Assembly (NCBI GenBank): GCA_041736155.1
Contig: JBGSUL010000018.1
Coordinates: 6,847 to 70,846 of the forward strand
Source: JANPLN01 sp041736155
GTDB taxonomy: Bacteria > Bdellovibrionota > Bdellovibrionia > Bdellovibrionales > JAGQZY01
Length of the DNA stretch: 64,000 bases
Direction: 5' to 3'
Shown: piece by piece, positions 33,864 through 43,649 of the stretch
Layout: every line of letters starts with the position of its first letter
Numbering within the stretch: the first letter of the stretch is position 1
Position numbers and translations under genes: made by a program
Notes under the pieces: generated by a model
The model's database searches: none
What the model was told of the DNA's origin: nothing
Seen by the model: only the letters and a program-made list of their open reading frames with translations

Positions 33864-35081
33864 ATGAATGAACTGAAAAAAAGATGTTCTCAAGCGACAG
33901 CTTTATTCAAAGAGTGGCTTGATGGAGATAAAAATAGAAAATATGTCTGTTTTGGGGGCATATTAATTGTACTCATTTTTCTAATGAGTGGTGGTGAAAA
34001 AGACGCAAGGTATGTTTTTAAAAACGACGATTTTAAGAAAATTTCTAAGAGCTCAACGGTAGACAATCCGTACCGCCATATTGCAGATGATAAGATGGCT
34101 CTTTTTGAAAAAGCTGAGATGAGCATTAGAAAAGAAAATAAAGTCATTTTGACTGAAATGGAATCCATGCGGGAGAGTTTTCAAGAACTTTCGGCAAAAC
34201 TGAATGATTTAGGTAAAAAGCCAAAAGATATCTCTGAGACTCAAAAGGAAGGAACGCCACCACTAGAAAACGTAAACTTTGGCGCAAGTCCGATTCAGTC
34301 CGTACCATCACTTGTTGATTCAACACAGGAATCATCGACAAAGAAAGTATCAGTCCACGAAAAGAAACCAAAGTCTGGTCCTTACTCTGTTGTCTTCCCG
34401 GTTGAGGTGAAAGCAAACGATGAAGAAAGCGGCGTTGTGATTGGAAAAGGTTCTAGGGCCTATGGGAAAGTCATCGGAGGTGCCGAAGTTCCAATGGGAG
34501 AGACTTATCCTGTTTTAATACAGCTCGATCATGCCTTTATAATGGCAAATAACAAAAAGGTAGATCTCAAAGGCTGTGTGCTGATCGCAAAGAGCGAGAC
34601 TGTCTTTGCAACAGGTAAAATGAAAATGGAACCTGATTCAATCACTTGTTATGGACCGAGCGGAAGTCATTTTACTCAGAATAAAATCAAAGGATGGTTT
34701 AATGACCCTAAAGACGACAACTTTGGCATGAGCGCGGAACTTAAAACAAATGCTGGTAATAAATCCCTTGGGGTTTTCGGGCAGTCATTTGTCGAAGGGC
34801 TTGGTGCTGCAATTGAAAGAGGTTCTCGTTCTGTTGGTGGCCAAGGAGTTGATGTAAGAGCTGACGTTGTTCTTCAAAATAGTGGCCAACAGGCTGGAGT
34901 AAAAGCTGGACAACTTTTTATGGAATATCTCAATGGGCTTAAACCTACTCTTAAAGTCACCTCTGGACGAGATACCTGGCTGATTCTTGGCTCAGATCTT
35001 GTAATCCCATATGAGTTTTTTAGAGAAAGGAAGGATCATGCGGATAAGAAAAATTCTAGCGTCGTTGATTTTATTAAGTAG
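33864..35081 (+). CDS. traB: TraB/VirB10-like core protein
   Basis: 405 residues. A short cytoplasmic N-terminus and one transmembrane helix (YVCFGGILIVLIFLM) are followed by a coiled-coil-like linker (TEMESMRESFQELSAKL) and a C-terminal beta barrel domain with TraB features: VVIGKGSRAYGKVIGG, LKGCVLIAKSE, and KIKGWFNDPKDDNFGMSA. VirB10/TraB spans from inner membrane to outer membrane and gates the channel. Its end overlaps the small lipoprotein gene by 44 bases. Of the core genes this is one of the clearest matches. Confidence 0.8.
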   Translation: MNELKKRCSQATALFKEWLDGDKNRKYVCFGGILIVLIFLMSGGEKDARYVFKNDDFKKISKSSTVDNPYRHIADDKMALFEKAEMSIRKENKVILTEMESMRESFQELSAKLNDLGKKPKDISETQKEGTPPLENVNFGASPIQSVPSLVDSTQESSTKKVSVHEKKPKSGPYSVVFPVEVKANDEESGVVIGKGSRAYGKVIGGAEVPMGETYPVLIQLDHAFIMANNKKVDLKGCVLIAKSETVFATGKMKMEPDSITCYGPSGSHFTQNKIKGWFNDPKDDNFGMSAELKTNAGNKSLGVFGQSFVEGLGAAIERGSRSVGGQGVDVRADVVLQNSGQQAGVKAGQLFMEYLNGLKPTLKVTSGRDTWLILGSDLVIPYEFFRERKDHADKKNSSVVDFIK

Positions 35082-35286
35082 TACGGCTTGCACGAGTTTT
35101 CCAGACAGTACACGAGAGCTTTGGAAAAGATCAGGTTACATGGACGATTCAAAACCACAGCAAAGTGTGTCTTTGGAAAGAAAAATCCAAAGGCATGAAA
35201 AAGTATATCTTGGAAAAAGAATTCTACCAAGTGGCGATGTTTTTGAGAATGGTACTATTTTAATCCTCATGGACAAGATCAACTAG
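35038..35286 (+). CDS. TraV-like small lipoprotein
   Basis: 82 residues with a lipoprotein signal (ILASLILLSSTAC, lipobox S-T-A-C) and a short polar body ending in a beta strand (GTILILMDKI). ATG 35038 has a GAAAGGAAGG ribosome binding site; the longer frame from 35011 lies in the TraB gene without one. TraV/VirB7 lipoproteins anchor the outer core ring. F TraV is larger (about 170 residues), so the identity is inferred from the lipobox and position between TraB and TraC. Confidence 0.55.
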   Translation: MRIRKILASLILLSSTACTSFPDSTRELWKRSGYMDDSKPQQSVSLERKIQRHEKVYLGKRILPSGDVFENGTILILMDKIN

Positions 35287-35298
35287 GGAGATAGGAAA

Positions 35299-37779
35299 AT
35301 GATTTTAAATAATTCATACAATATAGTTTCGCATCTTCCGTATTTAGAATTTATGGATGATGAAAAAATATTTATTTTAAAAGATAAAAGTCTTGGCGTA
35401 ATTTATTCGATAAGCTCGCTCGATCATGCCCCGATGACTTATGAGGACATTAAGGAATTTTCTGAAAGCTTTATTAATCTTATTGATTTACCACAAAACT
35501 GCGTTCTGCAGTTCTATACCTTGAGAAGCCCCAAAAGCCAAAAGTCACTTCTAGAAGAAAATAAATTTTCACTAATAGCAGAGAGTAAAACAGCGCAGTT
35601 TTTTAATGAAAAGCGTATTGGGTTCTATCTGGATCGCTTAGAAAAACAGGAAGTTTTCGAGTCGAGACTCTATTTTTCAATTCGTTTTAGGTCAGAAAAA
35701 AACTATTCTTCATTTAGCAGTCATTTTTTGGAGAAAGATAATTTTTTATCTCATATTGAAGGTTTTGAGAAAAACAAAGAAGAGTTTGAAAAAGTTCTTT
35801 CAAGGCTTGAAGCTGTATCGCGCCTTAAATTGAGCAGGATTAATTCTTATGAGTTAAGGGAAATTTTTCAAAAGACATTTTTAAACCAAAAAAACAAAAC
35901 ACTTGCTCCGATTATTAAAAACATCCCATTGAGTGAGCAATTGTTGTTTGAGAGCGTAGCTTGTGATGAAAAAGGGCTCAATAAAGATCTTTATACAAGA
36001 ACTGTAAGCTTTCTTGCTCCGGCAGAGCATTGCGAGGGCGATGGAATCAATTTTTTAAATATTAATTTTCCATCTACTGTTTCTTTACGAATCACCAAGC
36101 CTTTAAAATCCAGCGTTTCTCGAATTTTAGGAATAAAGGAATGGTGTACAAAGAATAGTTTTTCCTACAAGTCTAAAAAGCAGTTTGAGGAAATTCAAGA
36201 AACTAAGAAGAAAATCGCTCAAGAGGATACATGTCTCCACTTGTCCTGGAGTGTGACCGTGTTTGGTCGTACAGAGGAAGAGGCCACCAAGCGTGCAAAT
36301 GCAGTAGTAGCTCTTGGCGTAGAAAAGTTTAAGTGTAACGGAATCATCGAGGATGATTGCGGTTTAGATATTTTTTTAAACAGCTTGCCGCTTTACTTTG
36401 ATGAAAAATGTGAATGGGGTTCTCAGAGATTTATTCCTCTCCATAGAAGTGAAGTTTTATGTTTTTTGCCAGTGTTTGGTTCCTATCTTGGAGATCAGGA
36501 CTCTTTACAAGTTTATGAGACACGCGAAAGTAGTGTTTTTGGCTTCTCTCCGCTTTCTTCAAAAACATCTCAGCACAGTCTTTTTATCGGAGATACGGGG
36601 TCTGGAAAAAGTTTTTTAATGAACAGTTGTCTTAATGCCGTGAAGCTACTTCCCGAAGAACCAATCGTATTTGTGTTTGACTATAATACGAGTCAAACGA
36701 TGAATGCCAAACTTTATGGCGGTGAGATCAGTCGGTGTCAGATGGGTGAAACGCCAAGTGTGAATGTGTTTCGCGGCGTTTATGACGATAAGAAAATCAG
36801 TGTTCTTACAAACTGGATGTGCGAAGCGATTCGACTGACCTCACCTTCCTTTTTAATCGAAACTGAACATAAAGAAGCACTTTCGCAATCTGTAAGGCTT
36901 GCGTATAGCAAAAAACTAGAGTCGGAAAACACCACTTATGTTGAAGGCACATTGGTTCACACAAATAGCAGTCATCGAGTTTCGATCAATATGGACGATA
37001 TTGCAGGAGAGCTATCTTATCTACCAACTCAGAAGGGCTTTGAAAAGTACGATGGGATTGTAGAGGTTTTACTAAATAAACTACGTAGTTTTTATGGCAA
37101 CGGTCTTTATGCGGATTATTTTAGAAAAACTGACAACACTGATTCTTTTGATAAGAGATTCTACGTTGTCGATTTTGAGGGAATCAAAGACGACCCTGTT
37201 CTTTTAAGCCTCACAGTTGCAAGTGCATTTGAACAGGTCCGTCAGGTCAAACTTCGTCCAGAAAACGAAAGGAGACAGGTTATAGCGGTTTTAGACGAAA
37301 TTGCGGAGCTTGGCAGATCTTGCCCTTTAATATCTGATTATTTTGTAAGCAAAGCTGAAACAAGCCGAAAGGATGCCTTTTGGATTTGGGGTGCCACAAA
37401 CCGTCCAACAAACTTTTTTGAAGTACCAGTGTGTAAGGCTCTCCTGAGTGTTGTAACACACCTTTATGTGCTTCCAATGAGCCCAAAAAATGTTGAGCAG
37501 CTTGCAAGCGAAACTAAGATCTTAAATATCGCTGATGTGGAAAACATTTTGTCCTTAAAAATCGAAAAAGGACAATTTGGAGAGTTTTACTACATTAGCA
37601 CTGATGGACGAAAAAAGTATGTCGGAAGAAATCGTCCCAATCGTTTTGAATACTGGCAAACACCGAGTAATGCCGAAGCCAGTCGTCTAGCATCAAAAAT
37701 TTTAAAGAAAAACAATAACGACGCTCTTAAAGCCATCTTTGAACTCGCTCATCTCGAAGAAGAGCCTAAAAAGGAGTAA
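35299..37779 (+). CDS. traC: TraC (VirB4-like) conjugation ATPase
   Basis: 826 residues, the usual size of TraC/VirB4. N-terminal domain begins with YLEFMDDEKIFILKDKSLG, the standard opening of the family. The C-terminal RecA-like domain has Walker A GDTGSGKS (431-438), Walker B VIAVLDEIAELG (near 661-672) and FWIWGATNRP. It drives pilus assembly and substrate transfer at the inner membrane with TraL. It follows the TraV-like gene by 12 bases and is followed by two small unknown genes. A second VirB4-type gene begins at 63796, belonging to a separate system. Confidence 0.92.
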   Translation: MILNNSYNIVSHLPYLEFMDDEKIFILKDKSLGVIYSISSLDHAPMTYEDIKEFSESFINLIDLPQNCVLQFYTLRSPKSQKSLLEENKFSLIAESKTAQFFNEKRIGFYLDRLEKQEVFESRLYFSIRFRSEKNYSSFSSHFLEKDNFLSHIEGFEKNKEEFEKVLSRLEAVSRLKLSRINSYELREIFQKTFLNQKNKTLAPIIKNIPLSEQLLFESVACDEKGLNKDLYTRTVSFLAPAEHCEGDGINFLNINFPSTVSLRITKPLKSSVSRILGIKEWCTKNSFSYKSKKQFEEIQETKKKIAQEDTCLHLSWSVTVFGRTEEEATKRANAVVALGVEKFKCNGIIEDDCGLDIFLNSLPLYFDEKCEWGSQRFIPLHRSEVLCFLPVFGSYLGDQDSLQVYETRESSVFGFSPLSSKTSQHSLFIGDTGSGKSFLMNSCLNAVKLLPEEPIVFVFDYNTSQTMNAKLYGGEISRCQMGETPSVNVFRGVYDDKKISVLTNWMCEAIRLTSPSFLIETEHKEALSQSVRLAYSKKLESENTTYVEGTLVHTNSSHRVSINMDDIAGELSYLPTQKGFEKYDGIVEVLLNKLRSFYGNGLYADYFRKTDNTDSFDKRFYVVDFEGIKDDPVLLSLTVASAFEQVRQVKLRPENERRQVIAVLDEIAELGRSCPLISDYFVSKAETSRKDAFWIWGATNRPTNFFEVPVCKALLSVVTHLYVLPMSPKNVEQLASETKILNIADVENILSLKIEKGQFGEFYYISTDGRKKYVGRNRPNRFEYWQTPSNAEASRLASKILKKNNNDALKAIFELAHLEEEPKKE

Positions 37780-37783
37780 TAGT

Positions 37784-38137
37784 ATGGATAATGTTGTACG
37801 CGATCTAAGAAATGATTTGAGAACGCTGAACTCAGTGAAAAACATCGCTGAGCGCGGAGATTTAACTTGTGTAAGTGAAATCCTAAAAAAACGAGGTGCT
37901 GACTCCTCTTTACGAAATGCTATTGAGGGTATTTTTCAATCAGCACTTAAAGACTATGTACGAGAAAACACGGGCGGAATGATGCAAGCTCATTCTATCT
38001 CAAGTCCCAATGAGATTTTAGACCAAGAGGAATTTGGAAAAAACTATTTCTGTCGAAAACTTCAAGACGAGATAGATAAAAAATCCACGATGATTATTGA
38101 TCTCGAGTGTTTAGAACTTAACAGCATATACGGTTAG
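37784..38137 (+). CDS. Hypothetical protein in transfer operon
   Basis: 117 residues, soluble and helical, mildly acidic. ATG 37784 has AAAGGAG nine bases upstream; the longer open frame from 37739 overlaps TraC and lacks a site. No signal peptide or membrane segment. No family recognised. Directly followed by another small helical protein gene (7-base gap). Confidence 0.6.
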   Translation: MDNVVRDLRNDLRTLNSVKNIAERGDLTCVSEILKKRGADSSLRNAIEGIFQSALKDYVRENTGGMMQAHSISSPNEILDQEEFGKNYFCRKLQDEIDKKSTMIIDLECLELNSIYG

Positions 38138-38144
38138 GAGTTTT

Positions 38145-38600
38145 ATGAAAAATGGATTAACGGATGACCAAAAAAAGGAACTGCGTTTTTTAAGACATCT
38201 TGTGACTGATGTGAAAGAGTTCGACATGGGAAAGTATAAGGCTCTGATTGGGGAGTATAAAACGCATGACCCTGAAATAAGTCAAATCTTAGAGCTTGGA
38301 AAATCAAGAGCTGATGAACGTTACAGTGAGTTCTTAAACTCCAAGGTCTTAAAGCGCGGCTCTCTTCGCGCACTTGACGTTGATTTTTCAATAGCAGAAG
38401 AGAGTTCTGTTTTATCGAAAGTGACAGGTTTTTTACAAAAAACTCAAGTTAATGAAAAAGAGTACAAAATCAACTTTTTAAACAAGGCTCTCGTTGAAGC
38501 TACTCTTGAACGCGATCATGTCATGCGGGAAAATTACAGAGCTTATGAAAAAGCTCTCGACATGAATTTAAAAAGACCAACTTTTAGTTTAAGTCGATAA
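38145..38600 (+). CDS. Hypothetical cytoplasmic protein in transfer operon
   Basis: 151 residues, alpha-helical and highly charged (DDQKKELRFLRHLVTDVKEF), with no cysteine, signal or membrane segment. TAGGAG precedes the ATG. I recognise no family. Tight spacing to its neighbours (7 and 9 bases) places it in the transfer operon between TraC and TraH. Confidence 0.6.
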   Translation: MKNGLTDDQKKELRFLRHLVTDVKEFDMGKYKALIGEYKTHDPEISQILELGKSRADERYSEFLNSKVLKRGSLRALDVDFSIAEESSVLSKVTGFLQKTQVNEKEYKINFLNKALVEATLERDHVMRENYRAYEKALDMNLKRPTFSLSR

Positions 38601-38609
38601 GGGAGCATT

Positions 38610-39899
38610 ATGCTGATAAGATTTTTACCTTTATTTATTTTCGTGTCTTGTTCAGAAGCATTTGCTGATTTTGATTATAGGGATTCTGTTCGTCTTGGTA
38701 GCCAAAATATGTATGATTTATCAAAGCGTCGAGAAGGAAGTTTGCAAGAATACCGAATTGTTGATTTGTCGGCCTCGGTAGATGTGGGAAGTAATTGTGG
38801 TCAGATGAATGTTGGCGCAAATTTAAGAGCGAATATGAAGGAGTTTTTAAATGGAGATTTTTTTCAAGGTCTAGGGAATCAAATCACAGACGCAGGAGGT
38901 CTTCTCGCTCTTTGTTACTTGAGCCCCGCGATGTGCTCCATTACTAAAAACCTAAGAATCACAAGCGGACTGACCTCTGCAATGGATCTTGAAGCCTGTT
39001 CGTTGATTGAAAAGTATCAAGATCAACAGATTGCAGTGTATGAGCGTGAGCGAAGCCAGTGCGTAAGAAGTGAGCTTAAAAGAAATGGCAATAATGTTAA
39101 GGAAGCACTGAAATCATGTGGTGAAAATTCTTATGAGAACAAGCTTAAGGATTGGGCTGGTGGTGATGGTTTAGTTCCGATGAATCAACTTCTAGATTCT
39201 ACGGCTAAATGGGCAGGTCTTGGTGGTGATGAAGCCATAAAAACGATTGAGCTCACCAAGGCATTTGTCGGGGACACTGTGATTGGTAAAGGTGGCGTTT
39301 CGGTCGATTTTGGTGCAAGAAACAGAATTTATACGCCAAGCGATCTTATCGAAGATGAAAGAAAGTTGATCGCTGAGAACATTCAAAACTATTTTCGGTA
39401 TAATGAATTTTCCTCAAATATTGAAGATGATGATCTTGAAAAAATATTTCAGCAGAAAATTCCGTTGTCTGTTTCTAGAAATTTGATGCAAAAATTGTCA
39501 TTTTTACCGAACCGAGATCGAGAGACTGCAATTTCAAAGGTATCAAAAGCCATTGCCACCCAAAGCGGTATTGAAAAGCTTGAGAAGAGCATGGAGCTTC
39601 TGTTGCTTGCGAGCCGTAACCCAAATGTCCCAGACGCACAAAAACTAGAAGCAAAAAACTTGAGTGAACAACTTAAAAACTCTTTAGAGCTAAGTTTAAA
39701 AGTTAAAAATTCAGAGAATGATTCATTTGAGAAGATATTAGCGCAAGTGTCTGACGAGAGCCAAAAATATGAGTCCTGGGAGTTTTCGGAAAAATTGAAT
39801 GTGGAAAAAACAAATTTTGGCGAAAAGAGTCTGAAACAGGATTTTATGGATTGCTCGGATAATGTATTCTGTGCGGAGGCCGAGAATGTTCTCAATTAA
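38610..39899 (+). CDS. TraH-like pilus-assembly protein
   Basis: 429 residues with a signal peptide (FLPLFIFVSCSEAFA) and a periplasmic body. A CGQMNVGANLRANMKEFL segment followed by LSPAMCSITKNLRITSGL and LEACSLIEKY resembles the cysteine-spaced N-terminal third of F-type TraH (C-G followed by a long helix and C-Q/S). The C-terminus is coiled-coil-rich. The call also rests on its place directly before TraG, as in F plasmids. TraH acts in pilus extension/retraction at the periplasmic side. Confidence 0.55.
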   Translation: MLIRFLPLFIFVSCSEAFADFDYRDSVRLGSQNMYDLSKRREGSLQEYRIVDLSASVDVGSNCGQMNVGANLRANMKEFLNGDFFQGLGNQITDAGGLLALCYLSPAMCSITKNLRITSGLTSAMDLEACSLIEKYQDQQIAVYERERSQCVRSELKRNGNNVKEALKSCGENSYENKLKDWAGGDGLVPMNQLLDSTAKWAGLGGDEAIKTIELTKAFVGDTVIGKGGVSVDFGARNRIYTPSDLIEDERKLIAENIQNYFRYNEFSSNIEDDDLEKIFQQKIPLSVSRNLMQKLSFLPNRDRETAISKVSKAIATQSGIEKLEKSMELLLLASRNPNVPDAQKLEAKNLSEQLKNSLELSLKVKNSENDSFEKILAQVSDESQKYESWEFSEKLNVEKTNFGEKSLKQDFMDCSDNVFCAEAENVLN

Positions 39900-41370
39900 T
39901 GCAGTTGGCGCATATTTTATGTATATGGGTGGGTATTTCCACACCCGTCTTTGCCAGTTTTTAGCAAGTGACCTTTTAATAAGAAGTGTTTTGTCCTTCG
40001 TTTTTGGGCTCATGCTTTTAATCACGATTATCCAGTATTTTGGAAGGCAATCGGGAACGAATTTCTTTGGTTCTAATAACGTCAGTTTTACACAAATCTT
40101 TAAAGTAGTGGCGTGTTACCTGTTGGCGCTTGCGATTTTAAAACCAAATACACCCGTGCGTATTAAGGATTTTGAGCGTCAAGATTTTTCGGGAAGTCGA
40201 TATATTGCTGAAAGAATGAACGGAGTTGATCCAGAAATTAACGTGAGCCTTCCAGCCGCTTTAATGATTAAAAGTGGCGAAGAGATCGGTTGGCTTTCGA
40301 TGAAGCTCGTGGATCTCGTAATGGGTGGCACACATTCTTTCTCTGAGGCTCCGAATCTTTATTACAAAACCATGCTTTTAAGCTCCGCAAGCCAGATTGA
40401 GGATAGAAAATTAAGATCTAAAATGGAGCTTTATACCGTGGATTGTATTCGGCCACTTTTGCCTATGATTAAAGAAAACAAAGGCTCAGGGCTCTTCGGA
40501 CAGGTGATTTCTTTTCAGGATCAATTTTCGGAAGAGCTTGAGAAAATTAAGACCGCAGATGGTGCAAGTTGCAATTTTTTAAGGAAAGACATTCACGCTA
40601 ACCTTTATAGTGAAATGAAGGTAAAAAGTGGTTGGCTTTCAAAGTTTTTCGATAAACTTAAACTCAGCCAAGGGACTCCTGGAATTGACACGATTACGAA
40701 TCATCAAGTCTCCTCATCTCTATTAAACTACTATCGAGAAAAATACGAAGGCAGTTTAGGTGTGATGAACGGTGCGAAAATACCGGATATGTATGGTTCA
40801 TTTTTTCAGCAGCTAGGGAAGTTTTTTAGCTTTGAGGGGCAGTTTAGATCAAAGGAAAATCTGCGATCTCTTGCAGGGTCTGGTGCCGCCATCGAGAGAG
40901 CTAAGGAGTTCAACGAGCAGCTTCGTATGGGTCCGATGGTACAAGGTCTTTGTAAAGGTGGGTTGATTGTTTTTAGTGCCCTATTCCCATTTTTTTGGGT
41001 GTTCATGCGCTGGCGAATTACGATTTGGGTATGGGTGGTCTACGTTACAATTTGCCTTTGGCCGTCCATTTGGGCTGCTCTTTATAACTTAATTGGCGCT
41101 TTGTTCAATGTCCCTGTTCTTCTTGAAAGGCTGGGAAGCGGTAACGACACGTTTTCTTTACTCGCGGCTCAACAGATCAACGATCAGGTGTATTACGCAT
41201 CTCAAGTCATCTACTGGGCTGCGGCTGTGGCCTGTCCGAGCCTTACTACATTGGTAGGTTTTTTCGGTGGTCAATGGCTGATGTCAGGTCGAGAAGATCA
41301 TGCACCTATCGCAATACAACAGGCTGCACAGACCACATCGACGGCTGTTCTTTTAGGTAAAAATATTTGA
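39886..41370 (+). CDS. traG: TraG-like mating-pair protein (N-terminal membrane part)
   Basis: 494 residues with membrane helices at the N-terminus (DLLIRSVLSFVFGLMLLITI, VACYLLALAIL) and a second cluster around residues 345-410 (GLIVFSALFPFFWVFM, IWVWVVYVTICLWPSIWAAL), separated by a large soluble loop. This matches the N-terminal domain of F-type TraG, which acts in pilus assembly. F TraG also has a long C-terminal periplasmic domain for mating-pair stabilisation, which is absent here. ATG 39886 has GGAGG seven bases upstream and overlaps the TraH-like end by 14 bases. Confidence 0.7.
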   Translation: MFSINAVGAYFMYMGGYFHTRLCQFLASDLLIRSVLSFVFGLMLLITIIQYFGRQSGTNFFGSNNVSFTQIFKVVACYLLALAILKPNTPVRIKDFERQDFSGSRYIAERMNGVDPEINVSLPAALMIKSGEEIGWLSMKLVDLVMGGTHSFSEAPNLYYKTMLLSSASQIEDRKLRSKMELYTVDCIRPLLPMIKENKGSGLFGQVISFQDQFSEELEKIKTADGASCNFLRKDIHANLYSEMKVKSGWLSKFFDKLKLSQGTPGIDTITNHQVSSSLLNYYREKYEGSLGVMNGAKIPDMYGSFFQQLGKFFSFEGQFRSKENLRSLAGSGAAIERAKEFNEQLRMGPMVQGLCKGGLIVFSALFPFFWVFMRWRITIWVWVVYVTICLWPSIWAALYNLIGALFNVPVLLERLGSGNDTFSLLAAQQINDQVYYASQVIYWAAAVACPSLTTLVGFFGGQWLMSGREDHAPIAIQQAAQTTSTAVLLGKNI

Positions 41371-41545
41371 TTTAGAAAAATTTAGATAAAGGGGCTTGGG
41401 GGTCTTGACCACCAACAAGAGGGGGCCGTGATGCCACGGAACATGCTTGCCAGAAATCCGTAGGGCCGAAGGTTGGTAGATAGAGACTGTTTGGGAGAGG
41501 TTATAAATCTAAAAACCATGACTATCGTTTGGAGGGATAAGAGTA
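41371..41545. other. Candidate origin of transfer (oriT)
   Basis: This 175-base gap between TraG and the MobC/relaxase genes is G-rich and much less AT-rich than other gaps. It contains GGTCTTGACC (41401-41410), the hairpin CCGTG-ATGC-CACGG (41426-41439) and ATGCTTGCC (41443-41451), the last being loosely like a MOBP-type nick core ending in TG/C. oriT usually lies directly before the mobilisation genes. The end (GGAGGG at 41531-41536) is the MobC ribosome binding site. The nick site is a guess. Confidence 0.45.
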
Positions 41546-41887
41546 ATGAAAGACAATCATTTAGAAGATCAGATTGTACCTAGAACAACAATTCGTATGA
41601 CAAAAGAACAATTTCAAAAAGTGAATTTTTTAGCAAAAGAAATGAAGAAAACTGTACCAAAGGTTTTTTTAGATCTTTTAGATCGAAGAACACCGCAGGT
41701 TACTTTGTTAAATAGTGACAATGCAGGAAAGATAAAAACTGAGTTAAATCGAATTGGAAACAACATTAATCAAATAGCAAGAAAAGTAAATTCAGGCGAA
41801 GCCGTCCTAGGCAGTTCCTTTGAAGAATTTAAGGAACAGTTAAATGTCCTTTATAACTACATGGTGAGGACAAGTGGCCTACGTTAA
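41546..41887 (+). CDS. MobC-like relaxosome accessory protein
   Basis: 113 residues. The N-terminal part (RTTIRMTKEQFQKVNFLAKEM) looks like a ribbon-helix-helix DNA-binding motif, and the C-terminal part carries the MobC signature ELNRIGNNINQIARKVNSG. MobC proteins bind near oriT and help the relaxase open the strands. GGAGGG precedes the ATG. It overlaps the relaxase start by 14 bases, indicating coupled expression. Clear by motif and context. Confidence 0.88.
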   Translation: MKDNHLEDQIVPRTTIRMTKEQFQKVNFLAKEMKKTVPKVFLDLLDRRTPQVTLLNSDNAGKIKTELNRIGNNINQIARKVNSGEAVLGSSFEEFKEQLNVLYNYMVRTSGLR

Positions 41888-43622
41888 AGTTTTAAGAGGT
41901 CGAAATATTTTTGATCTCAATAAGTACATTTTATTAGGTCGAGATCAATCAGATCCGATTCTTAACAATAAGTGTTTTGGTGAAAATGTTGCTGATCAAA
42001 TGTATTTAAGTCAGTTGATGGTGGGAAAAAGAGATATGGACGCCATACACATCGTTCAATCTTTTGATAACAAGGATAGTAAAAAATTATCACCCGATGA
42101 GTACACCAAGATTGGGCATGACATGGTGTTAAAAATGTTTCCAGAACATGAGTTCATCGTGGTTACGCATACGGATACAGAGCAAACCCATAACCATATT
42201 ATGCTCAACCCCTGTCATCCAGAATCAGGCCGAAAGATACCAAATAAGAAGAGGCTTTTATACGATTTGAGAGATCTAAGTGATAAAATAAGTAATGAGC
42301 GAGGGTTATCGATTATTGAGTCTCAGTCAGTCTTAAATTGGGAAAGTATGACTGAAAAGGTTCGTGCAATCAATAAACGAGGGGGTTTTTCGTGGGTTAT
42401 TGATCTTCAGGAAAAATGTGATTTTGCAAAAAGTATAGCCACATCATTTGATGAGTATGCAGGAATATTGAATCAATTTTCAATTGAAGTAAGAGTCGAG
42501 AATAAAAACATTCAGTACATTTACCCAGGAAGACGGTCTAAGCGCGGAGGCACAAAAGGGCTTGGTGAGAATTACACAAAAAATGGGCTTATTGATAAGT
42601 TTCGTCAAAACTATGAAGAGTTTTATCAAAAGGGCTTTAAAAAGAAGTCGATTGACGAAATAGATTTTAACGATCATTGGAAGTTCCATCGAGGAAACGA
42701 AAAATACATTGTTCCAGAATACAGATACAAAGATTTAATTGTGCCTCTTGAATTATTCAAAAAGGCCAGCGCGATAAACTTAAAAGAGTATTGTGAGAAA
42801 ACTGGCATTGAATTTTCAAAATCTGGTGATGAATTTTCGTTATTAGAAAAGCCAAACATTGTATTTGATAAGCATACTTGGAAGAACATTGATAAAAAAA
42901 CATCTGGCACATCTTTGGAGTTCATTTCTTATCTAAAAAACACAGGCTTTTTAGATACGTTGAGAGAGCTTGATGATTCAGGAAAGATAAAACAACTTCA
43001 ATCGTCTCTTGAGATTAAAAAACCATCCTTTCAGGCGTTCTTTATAAAGTCAGAGGTGAAATCAACTGAATTTGATTCTCAAAGAAAATTAATGTCAGAT
43101 CTCGGGTTTTCGGGAAGAGCTTTGAGCGGTCTTTTAAGGCAATCAAGAGTTAAGGCTTATAAGAACGGAAATGTAAAAGTCTTTTCTCAAAATAACAACA
43201 AGTTAAGTCTGACATTTTATAACATTGTTGATGATTGGTCATGCCATAAAAGTTCAGGGTTAAATCATCTTTTTTATCAAAGTATTAATAAAAAGAATAA
43301 AAAAACTCTGATTTTTTCAAACCCGATAGATTTTTTAAGTAGCAATAAATTTTTGGATTTGTGCGAGTTAAACAACTTTCCTTTTAATATTTTAGTTCCA
43401 ATGACGCCAGTAAACTTATTTTTAAACGAGAACCAAAAATCTTTAGAAGAGTTGAAAAATGTATTCGTCGTTCATCCGAAGGTTCCCGTTATTTGGGGAA
43501 GTCAAAGAAAGGTCGAGAAAAATGCAGAAGATTTGTTGAAAACTCTATTTGAGAGAAACATTGGATATAAAACGATAGATGATCTTTTAAAAGACATCCT
43601 TGTTCGCTCAAGAGAGCTTTAG
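41874..43622 (+). CDS. Relaxase (MobA/VirD2 family)
   Basis: 582 residues starting at GTG with GGTGAGG upstream. The N-terminal 250 residues show the relaxase domain: a tyrosine near residue 18 (FDLNKYILLG) as candidate nucleophile, MDAIHIVQSF, EFIVVTHTDTEQTHNHIMLNP with the metal-binding histidines 99, 106 and 108, and LRDLSDKISNERGLSII. The C-terminal 330 residues include a DNA-primase/toprim-like or unknown segment (NIVDDWSCHKSSG) I cannot classify. It nicks oriT and leads the strand through the TraD-TraU/TraC channel. Likely a MOBP-type enzyme (inference). Confidence 0.88.
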   Translation: MAYVKVLRGRNIFDLNKYILLGRDQSDPILNNKCFGENVADQMYLSQLMVGKRDMDAIHIVQSFDNKDSKKLSPDEYTKIGHDMVLKMFPEHEFIVVTHTDTEQTHNHIMLNPCHPESGRKIPNKKRLLYDLRDLSDKISNERGLSIIESQSVLNWESMTEKVRAINKRGGFSWVIDLQEKCDFAKSIATSFDEYAGILNQFSIEVRVENKNIQYIYPGRRSKRGGTKGLGENYTKNGLIDKFRQNYEEFYQKGFKKKSIDEIDFNDHWKFHRGNEKYIVPEYRYKDLIVPLELFKKASAINLKEYCEKTGIEFSKSGDEFSLLEKPNIVFDKHTWKNIDKKTSGTSLEFISYLKNTGFLDTLRELDDSGKIKQLQSSLEIKKPSFQAFFIKSEVKSTEFDSQRKLMSDLGFSGRALSGLLRQSRVKAYKNGNVKVFSQNNNKLSLTFYNIVDDWSCHKSSGLNHLFYQSINKKNKKTLIFSNPIDFLSSNKFLDLCELNNFPFNILVPMTPVNLFLNENQKSLEELKNVFVVHPKVPVIWGSQRKVEKNAEDLLKTLFERNIGYKTIDDLLKDILVRSREL

Positions 43623-43649
43623 ATAAATAATTTTAATAAGGAGAGGTAT

